From Chitinophaga sp. YR627 (GTDB lineage: Bacteria > Bacteroidota > Bacteroidia > Chitinophagales > Chitinophagaceae), in contig NZ_FOUX01000006.1 of assembly GCF_900114995.1 (NCBI RefSeq), positions 744,001-808,000 on the forward strand: a stretch of DNA of 64,000 bases. The letters run 5' to 3'. A program made the position numbers and the translations under genes. Positions 1-8,930 of this stretch are shown here, in pieces. The notes under the pieces are model-generated. The model had not been told where the DNA came from. It saw only the letters and a program-made list of their open reading frames with translations, and did not search any database. How positions within the stretch are numbered: position 1 is the first letter of the stretch; each line of letters opens with the position of its first letter.

Positions 1-2606
1 CTAAACAGATGGCCGCTTATAATCTTGCACCAAAAGAAGTGATGGCTGCTATTCAGGACAAAAGTCTGGAAGCTGCTCCCGGTAAATTCGGTGAAAGCAG
101 TGCAGAGTCTTTCGAATATGTGATCAAGTATAAAGGTAAACTCACCAAACCGGAAGATTACGAAAACATCGTGATCAAATCCAATGGTGATGGTTCCTTC
201 CTGCGTCTGAAAGACGTTGCCAGAGTAGAATTTGGCGCTTATACATACGGTAACTATACCCGTGTTAACGGAAAGCCGGGCGTAAACATTGCGTCTTTCC
301 AGCTGGCAGGATCTAACTCCAACGAGATCCAGATCGCTATCATGAAATTCATGGAGAAGGCATCCAAAGACTTCCCTAAGGGAGTGAAATACCTGATCCT
401 TTATAATACAAAAGATACGCTTGACCTATCTATAGAGCAGGTAAAACACACGCTGATCGAGGCGTTCATTCTGGTGTTCATTGTGGTATTTATATTCCTT
501 CAGGACTTCAGATCCACACTGATCCCTGCTATCGCTGTACCCGTGGCGATCGTAGGTACCTTCTTCTTCATATCACTGCTGGGCTTCTCTATCAACCTGC
601 TGACATTGTTCGCATTGGTACTGGCTATCGGTATCGTGGTGGATGACGCCATCGTCGTCGTGGAAGCGGTGCACTCGAAGATGGAAAAGAAACACCTCCC
701 TCCGAAAGCAGCGACTATCTCTGCCATGAGTGAGATCAGCGGTGCGATCGTTTCCATCACACTCGTTATGTCGGCTGTGTTCCTGCCTGTAGGTTTCATG
801 GAAGGTTCTACCGGTGTGTTCTATCGTCAGTTCGCCTTCACACTGGCTATCGCCATCGTGATCTCTGCGGTGAACGCATTGACACTGAGTCCTGCACTGG
901 CTGCCCTCTTCCTGAAAGAAACACATCATGGCGGGCATGACAGCACGCATAAAGCGACTTTTAAAGAGAAATTCTTTGCCGGATTTAACAGGGGTTTTGA
1001 TCGCATGACGAGCAAGTATGTGAACAGCCTGCGTTTCCTGATCCGTCATAAATGGGTAAGTATTGTCGGCCTGATCATCGTCATTGTTTCAACAATTTAC
1101 CTGGTAAGGAAAACCCCAACTGGATTTATTCCATCCGAAGACCAGGGCTTTATCGCGATCTCCATGTCAATGCCTGCAGGTGCATCCCTTGACAGAACTA
1201 CGACCATGATCAAGGACGTAGAGAAAACACTGGGTGATCTGCCATCTAAAAGTGCACTGATGGGACTGTCTGGTTTTAACATCCTGACACAGTCTTCCAG
1301 CCCTTCTGCGGGTGTGGCCTTTATCCTGCTGAAACCAGCAAAGGAAAGAGGTGAGGTAAAAGACATCAACGCTATCATGGACCAGGTAAGAGGTAAACTG
1401 GCCACTATTAAGGATGGTAGTTTCTTCGTATTCACCTTCCCAACAGTACCGGGTTTCAGTAACGTAGATGCCCTGGATGTCGTGTTGCAGGATAAGACAA
1501 GTGGTAAACTGGATAAATTCAGTGGTATCGCGATGGGCTTTATCGGTGAACTGATGAAACGTCCTGAAATAGCGTTCGCATTCACTTCTTTCCGTGCCGA
1601 CTATCCACAGTATGAAATGGAAGTAGAAGCGGAAAAAGCAGAACAGCTGAATGTAAACGTTAAAGATCTGTTGCAGACAATGGGCGCTTACTTTGGTAGT
1701 AGCCAGGCGGGTGATTTCAACCGTTTTGGTAAATACTACAGGGTGATGATGCAGGCAGAAAAAGATGAACGTGCAGCACCTGTTTCCATGGAAGGTATTT
1801 TCGTGAAAAACAGACTGGGTGAAATGGTGCCTGTGAAATCACTGGTAACCCTGAAACGTGTATTTGGTCCTGAAACCACTTCCCGTTACAACCTGTTCAA
1901 CTCTATCGGTCTGAACGTGATGGCGAAACCAGGTTACAGCTCTGGTGATGCGATCAGAGCAGTACAGGAAGTAGGAGAGCAATACCTGCCTACCGGTTAT
2001 TCTTATGAGTTCTCCGGTATGACCAGAGAGGAAATTTCTTCCAGCGGACAATCCGTGATCATCTTCTCACTCTGTCTGCTGTTCGTATACTTCCTGCTGG
2101 CAGCACAATACGAAAGCTACATTCTGCCACTGGCGGTGATCCTTTCAATCCCTACAGGTATCCTGGGTGTGTTCCTGTCTATCCGTTTCACAGATATCTC
2201 TAACAATATCTATGTACAGGTAGCATTGGTGATGCTGATAGGGTTGCTGGCTAAGAACGCCATCCTGATCGTGGAATATGCTTCGCAGAGAAGAAAGGCC
2301 GGTAAGAACCTGGTATTTGCTGCGATCGAGGCCGCGAGACTGAGGTTACGTCCGATCCTGATGACATCCCTGGCCTTTGTCGTGGGACTGATCCCGATGA
2401 TGAGTGATAATGGTCCTTCTGCGATCGGTAACCACTCTATCAGTATCGGTGCTGCGGGTGGTATGGTGAGCGGAGTAATACTTGGATTGTTCGTGATCCC
2501 TGTACTCTTCGTGATGTTCCAGTACCTGCAGGAAAAGGTAAGTGGTACGCCCACTTCCGTGGAAAACAATGAAAAGGCGAAAGTCGCTAAACCGGAATTA
2601 GTATGA
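1..2606 (+). CDS. RND (AcrB/HAE1-type) multidrug efflux permease, 5'-truncated by window edge
   Basis: This inner-membrane proton/drug antiporter drives substrates out through a tripartite pump. The reading frame is open from position 3, so the ATG at 9 is internal; about 190 N-terminal residues, including TM1, lie outside the window. Visible features are the porter domain, the TM4 motif with the paired aspartates (AIGIVVDDAIVVVEAV, near nt 630-670), the TGFIPSEDQG segment after TM7, and the TM10 lysine motif GLLAKNAILIVEYA near nt 2240, which are the proton-relay residues of the family. The remaining 867 codons fit a full length of about 1050. It overlaps the next gene by four bases (ATGA at 2603), so pump and outer-membrane factor are translationally coupled. 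The membrane-fusion gene is presumably upstream of the window. Family call is very secure; substrate unknown. Confidence 0.96.
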   Translation, partial: KQMAAYNLAPKEVMAAIQDKSLEAAPGKFGESSAESFEYVIKYKGKLTKPEDYENIVIKSNGDGSFLRLKDVARVEFGAYTYGNYTRVNGKPGVNIASFQLAGSNSNEIQIAIMKFMEKASKDFPKGVKYLILYNTKDTLDLSIEQVKHTLIEAFILVFIVVFIFLQDFRSTLIPAIAVPVAIVGTFFFISLLGFSINLLTLFALVLAIGIVVDDAIVVVEAVHSKMEKKHLPPKAATISAMSEISGAIVSITLVMSAVFLPVGFMEGSTGVFYRQFAFTLAIAIVISAVNALTLSPALAALFLKETHHGGHDSTHKATFKEKFFAGFNRGFDRMTSKYVNSLRFLIRHKWVSIVGLIIVIVSTIYLVRKTPTGFIPSEDQGFIAISMSMPAGASLDRTTTMIKDVEKTLGDLPSKSALMGLSGFNILTQSSSPSAGVAFILLKPAKERGEVKDINAIMDQVRGKLATIKDGSFFVFTFPTVPGFSNVDALDVVLQDKTSGKLDKFSGIAMGFIGELMKRPEIAFAFTSFRADYPQYEMEVEAEKAEQLNVNVKDLLQTMGAYFGSSQAGDFNRFGKYYRVMMQAEKDERAAPVSMEGIFVKNRLGEMVPVKSLVTLKRVFGPETTSRYNLFNSIGLNVMAKPGYSSGDAIRAVQEVGEQYLPTGYSYEFSGMTREEISSSGQSVIIFSLCLLFVYFLLAAQYESYILPLAVILSIPTGILGVFLSIRFTDISNNIYVQVALVMLIGLLAKNAILIVEYASQRRKAGKNLVFAAIEAARLRLRPILMTSLAFVVGLIPMMSDNGPSAIGNHSISIGAAGGMVSGVILGLFVIPVLFVMFQYLQEKVSGTPTSVENNEKAKVAKPELV

Positions 2607-4021
2607 AAGCACAGATAAATAAATATTTCCTTATAGGTTTGTTGAGTGCCGGTCTACTGGAGGCATGTAAAGTGTCGAAGGATACGCCGGCGCCTCAACC
2701 CGAGTTACCTGTTGCATTCAGAAACAGTGCAACAGCTGATTCCACCACCATCGCAGATCTTCCATGGGAGAACTTCTTTACAGATGCGACCCTGAAAGCG
2801 CTGATCGATAATGCTATCAAAAAGAACTATGATATGCAGGCGGCCATCCTGAGTGTGGAGGCAGCCAAACTGCAGATGAAACAGGCAAAACTGCTGAATC
2901 TCCCCTCTGCAAAACTGAATGTTGTTGCCAGCACCAGCCGTCCTTCCGATAACAGCCTGAATGGTATCAGTCTGAGTCAGTTCCTGGGTACACAACACCT
3001 GGAAGACTACAGCGCGAATATCCAGTTTGCCTGGGAAGCAGATATCTGGGGTAAGATCAAAAATCAGAAGAAAGAAGCGCTGGCTGCTTTCCTGCAGACA
3101 GAAGAATCCCGTAAGCTGTTACAGACAGATATCGTGGCTACCGTATCAAAGGCATTCTATAACCTGCTGATGCTGGATGAACAGCTTGCAGTAGCACAGA
3201 ATAACCTGAAACTGAACGATAGCACCCTGCGTATTATTCGTTTACAGTATGACGCCGGACAGGTAACGCTGGTGGCCGTACAACAGGCAGAAGCGCAACA
3301 GCTGACAGCCGCTCAGCTGATCCCGCAGATCGAACAGGACATGACCGTACAGGAAAATGCCCTCCGTATCCTGTCAGGAGAACTGCCTGCGGCGATAGAA
3401 AGACATACCAAACTGAATGAGTATCCATTGACAGATAAACTGTCAGCCGGTATCCCTTCTGATCTGCTGAGCCGTCGTCCGGATGTAAAGCGTAGCGAAC
3501 TGGCCCTGAACATTGCAAATGCAAGAGTAGGCGTTGCGAAGGCAAATATGTATCCATCCCTGGTGATCACCGCTAGTGGTGGTCTCAATGCCGTGAAGTT
3601 CAGCGACTGGTTTCAGGTACCTACTTCTCTCTTCGGACTGGCAACTGGTGCTATCGCACAACCGCTGTTTGACCGTAAAAATCTGAAGACGCAATTTGAA
3701 GTGGCTAAGATCGAGCGGGAACAATCCGTACTCCGTTTCCGTCAGAACGTACTGGAAGCGACAGGAGAGGTGGCAGATGCACTGGTGAAAATAGAAAAGC
3801 TCAAATCGCAATATGACATCGCTTCTACTAAGGTGAAGACACTTCAGCAGGCTGTAAACAATGCCGGCCAGCTGTTTGAAAGTGGCCGTGCCAGTTACCT
3901 GGAAGTGATCATCGCGCAAAGTAATGTACTGCAGAGTGAACTGGAAGTCAGCAATCTCAGAAGAGATCAGCTGTACGCTGTAGTAGATCTTTACCGTTCC
4001 CTCGGGGGCGGTTGGCGATAG
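2603..4021 (+). CDS. TolC/NodT-family outer membrane factor lipoprotein of the RND pump
   Basis: The product is the outer-membrane channel of the tripartite efflux system, 472 residues, the usual size for NodT/OprM-type factors. The N-terminus has a short hydrophobic segment and the lipobox LLEAC, so Cys22 is the likely lipidated residue. Two OEP repeats with long amphipathic helices follow (about residues 60-255 and 275-470). The signature LLSRRPDVKRSELAL is typical of the family, where the second repeat begins. The ATG at 2603 overlaps the stop of the permease gene, which fixes the start. A strong hairpin with a T tract lies 24 bases after the stop, closing the operon. Export substrate cannot be read from the sequence. 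Confidence 0.95.
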   Translation: MKAQINKYFLIGLLSAGLLEACKVSKDTPAPQPELPVAFRNSATADSTTIADLPWENFFTDATLKALIDNAIKKNYDMQAAILSVEAAKLQMKQAKLLNLPSAKLNVVASTSRPSDNSLNGISLSQFLGTQHLEDYSANIQFAWEADIWGKIKNQKKEALAAFLQTEESRKLLQTDIVATVSKAFYNLLMLDEQLAVAQNNLKLNDSTLRIIRLQYDAGQVTLVAVQQAEAQQLTAAQLIPQIEQDMTVQENALRILSGELPAAIERHTKLNEYPLTDKLSAGIPSDLLSRRPDVKRSELALNIANARVGVAKANMYPSLVITASGGLNAVKFSDWFQVPTSLFGLATGAIAQPLFDRKNLKTQFEVAKIEREQSVLRFRQNVLEATGEVADALVKIEKLKSQYDIASTKVKTLQQAVNNAGQLFESGRASYLEVIIAQSNVLQSELEVSNLRRDQLYAVVDLYRSLGGGWR

Positions 4022-4044
4022 ATGTACAATTAATTGTATATTGG

Positions 4045-4078
4045 AAAAAACGTCACATTCTTTGTGACGTTTTTTTTT
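4045..4078 (+). terminator. Intrinsic terminator after efflux operon
   Basis: Arms CGTCACA (4051-4057) and TGTGACG (4063-4069) with a 5-base loop are flanked by an A tract upstream and nine T after the stem. The symmetric A/T flanks would let it work on both strands. It falls inside the longest possible reading frame of the next gene, which argues against that gene's far-upstream start. Confidence 0.85.
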
Positions 4079-4083
4079 ATTTT

Positions 4084-4641
4084 ATGATGAATCCAGTCAG
4101 ACAAGCGATGAATGCCGATAATATCCTTTTTAATGCCCTGAAACACCATCGGGGATTTATACGGCGGCAACTAACCGACGTGACCGAACAGACACTACCC
4201 GAACGGTTAAAGGTATTGGGCAATTCCCAGATGGATATTTATTATGGTCTGCTGGACCTGCCGGACATCTTCCGGGAAGTTACTGATCAGCTGATTGCTG
4301 CAGGACTTTCTGATGAAGCAGGATATCTGCAACATTTAAAGGACCATGGTGGTTATATAGAGATCACTTTGTCCGATAGCTCCCGCTGGATATTATTGCA
4401 TGGCATTGAGCCGGGCCGTTATGTTCACCTGCATCCGGCACGGTATTCCCCGCATAGCATCCGGGTAAAAGCGACAGTATTAAAGACGGCCCTGGCCTGT
4501 ATGGTAATATTGGAAGGTAGGCAACCTGATCTGGCGGTATTGAATCATATCCGTCAGTCGGTACTTGAGTTGTCACCTGTCAAAGACCTGGAGCAATGCG
4601 AGCATTTGTGGAAAGTGATGAAGATGCTGGAGGCTGGGTAA
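4084..4641 (+). CDS. Hypothetical protein, 185 residues
   Basis: I do not recognise the family. The frame is open from 4012, but that start overlaps the efflux gene and the terminator hairpin; the ATG at 4084, just after the hairpin, is preferred, and the protein then begins MMNPVRQAMNADNILFNALK. It is soluble, with no signal peptide or membrane segment, and looks mixed alpha/beta, with a central stretch DHGGYIEITLSDSSRWILL followed by a His- and Arg-rich turn (HLHPARYSPHS). It stands alone between the efflux operon and a set of membrane-protein genes on the same strand. It could be a conserved cytoplasmic protein of the family-restricted kind common in Chitinophagaceae. Coding status is supported by length and codon use; function is unknown. 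Confidence 0.7.
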   Translation: MMNPVRQAMNADNILFNALKHHRGFIRRQLTDVTEQTLPERLKVLGNSQMDIYYGLLDLPDIFREVTDQLIAAGLSDEAGYLQHLKDHGGYIEITLSDSSRWILLHGIEPGRYVHLHPARYSPHSIRVKATVLKTALACMVILEGRQPDLAVLNHIRQSVLELSPVKDLEQCEHLWKVMKMLEAG

Positions 4642-4767
4642 TTGAAAGAGATGGACTATATGTAATAGATGTATAAGCGGAAAGACTACTGCCTGAAATA
4701 AAGGTTGCTGAGAGATCTCCAAAAGAAAAGTTCCCTGTCTATTTAAAAGTAATAATCACCAAAACAT

Positions 4768-5494
4768 ATGGAGTTTACTAATATTCACTATGACCCTGAA
4801 ATGATCCGCAGCATAAAGAGGTCTAAAAGAGAAATGCGCCTGCTTGGCATGACCAGTATCGTCCTGGCTGTACTCTCAGGGTATTTTTCTGCAGGATATC
4901 CCTGGTTGGGACTTGTGCTCTTTTGTTGTACACCTTTGTCATTATACCTTATAGCGAGACACAAAAACGTTCTAACACCAGAAATGAACCCGTCAGAAGG
5001 GTTATCCGGTGTATTTTTTATTCCATTAATAGTAGGAGCTGGTCTGATGGCTGCGTGTAATTTTATAGAAATCCTCCATTATGTGGATGTATTGACGCCG
5101 GCAGCTTTGATCTTTGCAGCACTTACCTGGCTAATGTGGAGGTGTATACGTCGTTTTATAGTAAATAAGAAGCTGTTTTATACGGTGTCTGCTGTTATGT
5201 TGCTGGCATTTGCAGGGAATGGGATTTTCCTGACCATATTGCTGAATAAATTGCTTAGCAAACGATGCCCCCGTATATTATGAGGCTGTCGTCCTTGAGA
5301 AAAAGTCTTCAACCGGCGGTGCTGCCGATAGTTATACGCTTGAGCTTGGACCGTGGGAGCATTCCCGGCAGAACGAAAATGTTGTCGTGAGAAAATCGGT
5401 TTATCTGATGCTGCCGGAAAAAGGCCGGGCGGGCCTTCACTACCAGAAGGGTGCACTGGGCATCCCCTGGTTTGAAGTGGTAGACAGAAGATAA
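4768..5494 (+). pseudogene. Frameshifted membrane protein of the GIPWY-tail family (first of three tandem paralogs)
   Basis: The open frame from the ATG at 4768 gives 171 residues with four or more hydrophobic segments and stops at 5281. In the +1 frame the sequence continues from about 5252 to a stop at 5492-5494 and encodes a soluble tail that aligns with the tail of the next gene: PVYYEAVVLEKK matches IVYYEIGIKKK, LGPWEHS matches LEPWEHA, and GALGIPWFEV matches GGLGIPWYEI. The junction aligns best if one T is extra in AATAAATTGC at 5247-5256 (LLNK then CLAND against VLNR then CLDTS). So this is one gene of about 242 codons broken by a single-base insertion, either a real recent mutation or a sequencing error. 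Unlike the next paralog it has no N-terminal PH-like section. Function unknown. Confidence 0.8.
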
Positions 5495-5563
5495 CACAAA
5501 ACGTTTCATCAGGTGGATTTCCCAGCATATATTTACAGGAATTAAGACAATCTCCTGTACTGT

Positions 5564-6727
5564 ATGAAAGTGTTTGCATTATCCCGCGGTTTTAAGATCC
5601 TGATGTATATTCTGCTGGCTATTATGTTATTTACATTTGTAGCGGTAGCTCTAGGCCCGTTTTATGATCCTAAGGTAGCTATTCCCCTGATTTATCTGTG
5701 GCCGGTTTGTGCTATTCCGATAGCACTGGTCATCTGCGCTTTTCTACAGGTGGAAGAGAAAGTGGTGCTGGATAAGTATAGTATCCGTAAAGAGTCCCGC
5801 CTGATCAACAGAGAGATACTATTAAGCAATGTAAAGGGGTATAAGTCAGATGGCAACGGGATCTGGATCATACCCAATACGGGTAAACGTATTTATATGT
5901 CTAAATACATGCAGGGCGTAAGTGAATTGGAGCATTGGTTATCTGGCCGGTACCCGGATATTAATCACATGGAAGAAATAGCGATATACAGCGAAGTAAC
6001 AGATCATTATGATGAACAGGAGCATGCCGGAAGACGAAAACGTGCGAAGATTGAACTCCGTGTACTCGGTGTCATCAGTTGTTTACTCGCTATAATGACA
6101 TGGCGTTATAACGCCTCATTCCCATGGTTCGGATTACTGCTTTTTTTCTGCATACCAGTTTCTTTATATCTTACACTGCGTCATAAAGGTTTTATTCAGC
6201 TGATAGACAATTCCGCCGGTGGTTTGCCCGGAAGCACATTTATTTCATTTATTACAGCAGGTGGATTATTAGGCGGGTGGTATTTTATAGAGATCACTGA
6301 TTATAGTGAGGTATGGACAACCTTTGCTATAATAGTAGCTGCCCTCGCATTAATGATGTGGGAATGTACCCGCGATTTTAACAGACGAACAAAACGCTTT
6401 TATGTGTCTGTGACATTGTTAATGGTGTTATTTATAGCGAATGGATTTTTCCTGACGATCGTGCTGAACAGATGTCTGGATACTTCGGCGATAGTATACT
6501 ATGAAATAGGCATCAAAAAGAAGATACTTACTATAGATCATTACTTTGTTGAGTCTTATCACCTTGATCTGGAACCATGGGAGCACGCGCCTGAAGGGAT
6601 TTACGTAAACGTGAAAGCGCCGCTGTATGATAAGCTTAATGTAAATGAAAAGGTAGGTGTTTATTACCATAAGGGTGGATTGGGTATCCCGTGGTATGAA
6701 ATAGGGGAGAAAAAAAAGGAAGAGTAG
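5564..6727 (+). CDS. Membrane protein of the GIPWY-tail family, two-part, 387 residues
   Basis: I do not recognise a named family. Residues 1-65 hold two transmembrane segments; residues 65-135 resemble a short bacterial PH-like beta domain (LDKYSIRKESRLINREIL, then IWIIPNTGKRIYMSKYM); residues about 150-310 hold four more hydrophobic segments; and the last 75 residues form a soluble tail ending VGVYYHKGGLGIPWYEIG. The second half, from the charged stretch AGRRKRAKIEL on, aligns along its length with the frameshifted gene just upstream, so the two arose by tandem duplication. The start ATG at 5564 is 69 bases after the upstream stop. The paralogs form one same-strand run and may be co-transcribed. 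Location: inner membrane, by hydropathy. Confidence 0.8.
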   Translation: MKVFALSRGFKILMYILLAIMLFTFVAVALGPFYDPKVAIPLIYLWPVCAIPIALVICAFLQVEEKVVLDKYSIRKESRLINREILLSNVKGYKSDGNGIWIIPNTGKRIYMSKYMQGVSELEHWLSGRYPDINHMEEIAIYSEVTDHYDEQEHAGRRKRAKIELRVLGVISCLLAIMTWRYNASFPWFGLLLFFCIPVSLYLTLRHKGFIQLIDNSAGGLPGSTFISFITAGGLLGGWYFIEITDYSEVWTTFAIIVAALALMMWECTRDFNRRTKRFYVSVTLLMVLFIANGFFLTIVLNRCLDTSAIVYYEIGIKKKILTIDHYFVESYHLDLEPWEHAPEGIYVNVKAPLYDKLNVNEKVGVYYHKGGLGIPWYEIGEKKKEE

Positions 6728-6773
6728 CTGTCCCCTGATTTACGCTGAATCCATCAGTTTTTAGAATATTGTC

Positions 6774-7484
6774 ATGAACGAAGATTTACAACAACAATTA
6801 AAGAAAGCAAACAGAACAGCTGTGCTGCTGCTCGTATCTGCAATTATCATTTGTATATTGGCACTGCAACTTGAAAATCATTTGCATTGGTGGGCTTTAT
6901 TACCTTATTGTATCGTTTTTTTTCCAGTCTTTTTGTTAAAGAAATATAAAGCAGTTGTGTTGCTTCGGGTCAATAATAACTGGTTTATGGCATTGGGATC
7001 GGTCATCCCGGTTATTTCCTGGTGGTATGGAGAATCGCAGACCAGAGATATAAAAATCGCGGATGGCCCTGTGCTTGCCCGTGCGATATGGTTTATCTTA
7101 TTATTCTTACTGCTGATCTGGTATTGTAGTCGTGGACTGAAGCTCACAAGTGGACGTTTCCTTGCTATTGTAGCTTTCATGACTTTTGTGTTCATGATGA
7201 ACACGGTCAATATGATCAGATTCGCAAACATCCGGACAGATATTTCCACGCCGGATTACCGGGAAGCAGTTGTTACAGGCAAATACAAGGAGAATTGGAA
7301 AAATCAACCCACACATTATTATCTCTCATTACGTGGCATGAATGATCGTTCAATTGGTGATGTCAGTGTGGACAAAGAAGTATACCTGTGGGTAAAAAAG
7401 AAGGATAGAATGGGTCTTTATTTTCATAAAGGTGCATTGGGTATTCCGTGGTATACAGTTGCGCCTGTTAAGCTATGGCCCTGA
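6774..7484 (+). CDS. Membrane protein of the GIPWY-tail family, 236 residues
   Basis: This is the third tandem member. Residues 20-60 carry two hydrophobic segments, another lies near 68-85, and two more span about 105-150; a soluble tail follows with VYLWVKKKDRMGLYFHKGAL and then GIPWYTV. That tail is the part shared with the two genes upstream (motif: Gly, hydrophobic, Tyr, x, x, Lys-Gly, x, Leu-Gly-Ile-Pro-Trp-Tyr/Phe). The membrane part is more divergent than between the first two copies. The gene starts 46 bases after the previous stop on the same strand. No known domain is recognised; a membrane-anchored sensor or envelope protein with a periplasmic or cytoplasmic tail is possible, but the topology is not clear. 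Confidence 0.78.
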   Translation: MNEDLQQQLKKANRTAVLLLVSAIIICILALQLENHLHWWALLPYCIVFFPVFLLKKYKAVVLLRVNNNWFMALGSVIPVISWWYGESQTRDIKIADGPVLARAIWFILLFLLLIWYCSRGLKLTSGRFLAIVAFMTFVFMMNTVNMIRFANIRTDISTPDYREAVVTGKYKENWKNQPTHYYLSLRGMNDRSIGDVSVDKEVYLWVKKKDRMGLYFHKGALGIPWYTVAPVKLWP

Positions 7485-7551
7485 TGCGAAAGCATCCGTT
7501 GAATAAGGCCAGGTGGAGTGAAATGCAAACCAACACTTATTATAAGACAAC

Positions 7552-7595
7552 AATGCCCGGGAATTGACGAAATCAGCTCCCGGGCATTCTTTTAT
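7552..7595. terminator. Bidirectional terminator between convergent genes
   Basis: A perfect 11-base-pair stem (AATGCCCGGGA at 7552-7562 with TCCCGGGCATT at 7578-7588) has a 15-base loop and a CTTTTATT tail. It lies between the plus-strand gene ending at 7484 and the minus-strand gene ending at 7592, so it can end both transcripts. Confidence 0.8.
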
Positions 7596-8044
7596 TCACA
7601 ACCCTGTTTGCGCCGTGTATCGATAATATACTGGATCTTCCATCCTGCTGCAAGTCTGACCAGCTGAAAGGAATTCACCCCGCAATGCGCAAACTTTTGT
7701 TTGAAGTATAATTTATAAGGCGTCCATGCTATCGCCAGATCTCCATCTATCTTTACAACATCAAAAGTGATCTGTTCATCAACGGCCTGTTTGGGTAATT
7801 TTCCAATGCTGGACGCAAACTCACTGATCGCTTCTGTTTTAACGCCTGTGACTCCCTGTTTATCTTTTACAATTGTCTGTAATACAGCGCCGGGTGCAAA
7901 ACAATTCGTCAACGCAACACTATCTGATTGCAACATCGCAGTAAAGAGCTGATTGACAGCTGTTTTTACAGAATCTGTCGTTGTTTGTGCACGTAGGCTG
8001 AGGGCAAAGCAAAGGAGCAAAAGGGAACAGGTAAGGCGTCGCAT
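7592..8044 (-). CDS. Secreted NTF2-like (SnoaL/lumazine-binding-like fold) protein
   Basis: The 150-residue product has a signal peptide (MRRLTCSLLLLCFALSLRAQ, cleaved after the AQ-like site) followed by one domain of about 125 residues. The order of elements is typical of the NTF2-like fold: helix DSVKTAVNQLFTAMLQSD, then ALTNCFAPGAVLQTIVKD, a helix with EFASSIG, and strands IAWTPYKLYF and SFQLVRLAAGWKIQYI. The motif GWKI near the end is common in the putative lumazine-binding/SnoaL group. The protein is probably periplasmic and may bind a small ligand or be a subunit without catalysis. It sits 29 bases downstream of the next minus-strand gene and may be co-transcribed with it. The domain call is moderate; substrate unknown. 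Confidence 0.8.
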   Translation of the reverse strand: MRRLTCSLLLLCFALSLRAQTTTDSVKTAVNQLFTAMLQSDSVALTNCFAPGAVLQTIVKDKQGVTGVKTEAISEFASSIGKLPKQAVDEQITFDVVKIDGDLAIAWTPYKLYFKQKFAHCGVNSFQLVRLAAGWKIQYIIDTRRKQGCE

Positions 8045-8073
8045 TTTTTTTACCTGAATTTACGGATTAAAGC

Positions 8074-8913
8074 TTACTGTTTGGTCGCTTTCTCTCCGTT
8101 CCAGATATAAACTTCGCGGGTACTTTTGCTTTTGGCCACCTTTTCACCATCTTCTCCGAATTCTTCATCAACGGTCAGTCGGATAATTTTACCTGCCTGT
8201 CCGCCAGGTTCTTTCGGGAACAGCAGTGTTTCCGTGTGTGCTATGGCGCCGGCGTCAAACATACTGGATTTGCCCGGCAGCTCCAGCAATTTGGAACCGT
8301 TCCATCCGAAGTAAATATAGTTATCGGGGATACCACAGGATTCTCCGCTGAAATAAAGACGAACAATTGTATTGATCTTATCAAGACCCATTCCGCCCAG
8401 CACTTTTGCGTCAGAAGAGATCGCAAAAGAACCGCCGTCCACCGTTACAGATTTCTTATCAAGCAGGACGTGTTTTGCATTGAGGGCCTTTACCATGATG
8501 AGATATTTCGGGTCGGCTTCTTTAATATCACCGGGAGTTACTTTGTCAATGCCATAGAGGAACTGGACGCTATCTTTCTGATAACTTCCGAAAGCCATCA
8601 ATCCTAACCAGACAAAACCTTCTTTTTGTTTACCATCTACCTTATACTTCACCTGGTACCAGGGGGCGCTGATGCCTTTCATGGTGAATTCGGTTTCGAT
8701 CAGTTTAGCGGCAATGATCGTCTGGCCGGTGGTCAGGGAATCCTGGATCGTTGCTTTGGGAGAGGCTGACTGCCTGATATAGGCTTTTTCAGCGAAAACG
8801 GTCAGCGTATCGCCCTGCTGTGCTCTCCAGAGGTTGTATTCAATACTACCTTTCATTTGTGCCATAACAGGGGCCGCTGCCAGTAGCAGCATGGATAGAA
8901 AAATTTGTTTCAT
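8074..8913 (-). CDS. Secreted hypothetical protein with SH3-like N-terminal part, 279 residues
   Basis: The reading frame can be extended to a TTG at 8943, but the ATG at 8913 is preferred: the protein then starts with a clean signal peptide (MKQIFLSMLLLAAAPVMAQ), and a TATCTTTG promoter element lies just upstream at 8931-8938. After the signal, residues about 30-105 resemble a bacterial SH3-like stretch (YIRQSASPKATIQDSLTTGQ, then APWYQVKYKVDGKQKEGFVW), the pattern of envelope proteins that bind the cell wall. The rest is beta-rich and unrecognised, with a segment YLIMVKALNAKHVLLDKKSV and a C-terminal EVYIWNGEKATKQ. It is divergent from the Crp/Fnr gene and shares its control region. Role unknown; periplasmic or surface location inferred. 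Confidence 0.8.
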   Translation of the reverse strand: MKQIFLSMLLLAAAPVMAQMKGSIEYNLWRAQQGDTLTVFAEKAYIRQSASPKATIQDSLTTGQTIIAAKLIETEFTMKGISAPWYQVKYKVDGKQKEGFVWLGLMAFGSYQKDSVQFLYGIDKVTPGDIKEADPKYLIMVKALNAKHVLLDKKSVTVDGGSFAISSDAKVLGGMGLDKINTIVRLYFSGESCGIPDNYIYFGWNGSKLLELPGKSSMFDAGAIAHTETLLFPKEPGGQAGKIIRLTVDEEFGEDGEKVAKSKSTREVYIWNGEKATKQ

Positions 8914-8930
8914 AGGTAAAATTTCGGCTG

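Noticed and set aside
573..1049. Long minus-strand open frames inside the RND permease gene
   Set aside because: They lie fully opposite a strongly conserved gene, have Cys/His/Arg-rich translations without any domain, and look like shadows of its codon use. The same applies to antisense frames within other genes, for example 15127-15975 and 23991-24752.
4642..4767. Possible remnant of an N-terminal PH-like section before the frameshifted paralog
   Set aside because: Short peptides in this gap look faintly like the section in the next paralog, but stops occur in all frames and no alignment holds for more than a few residues.
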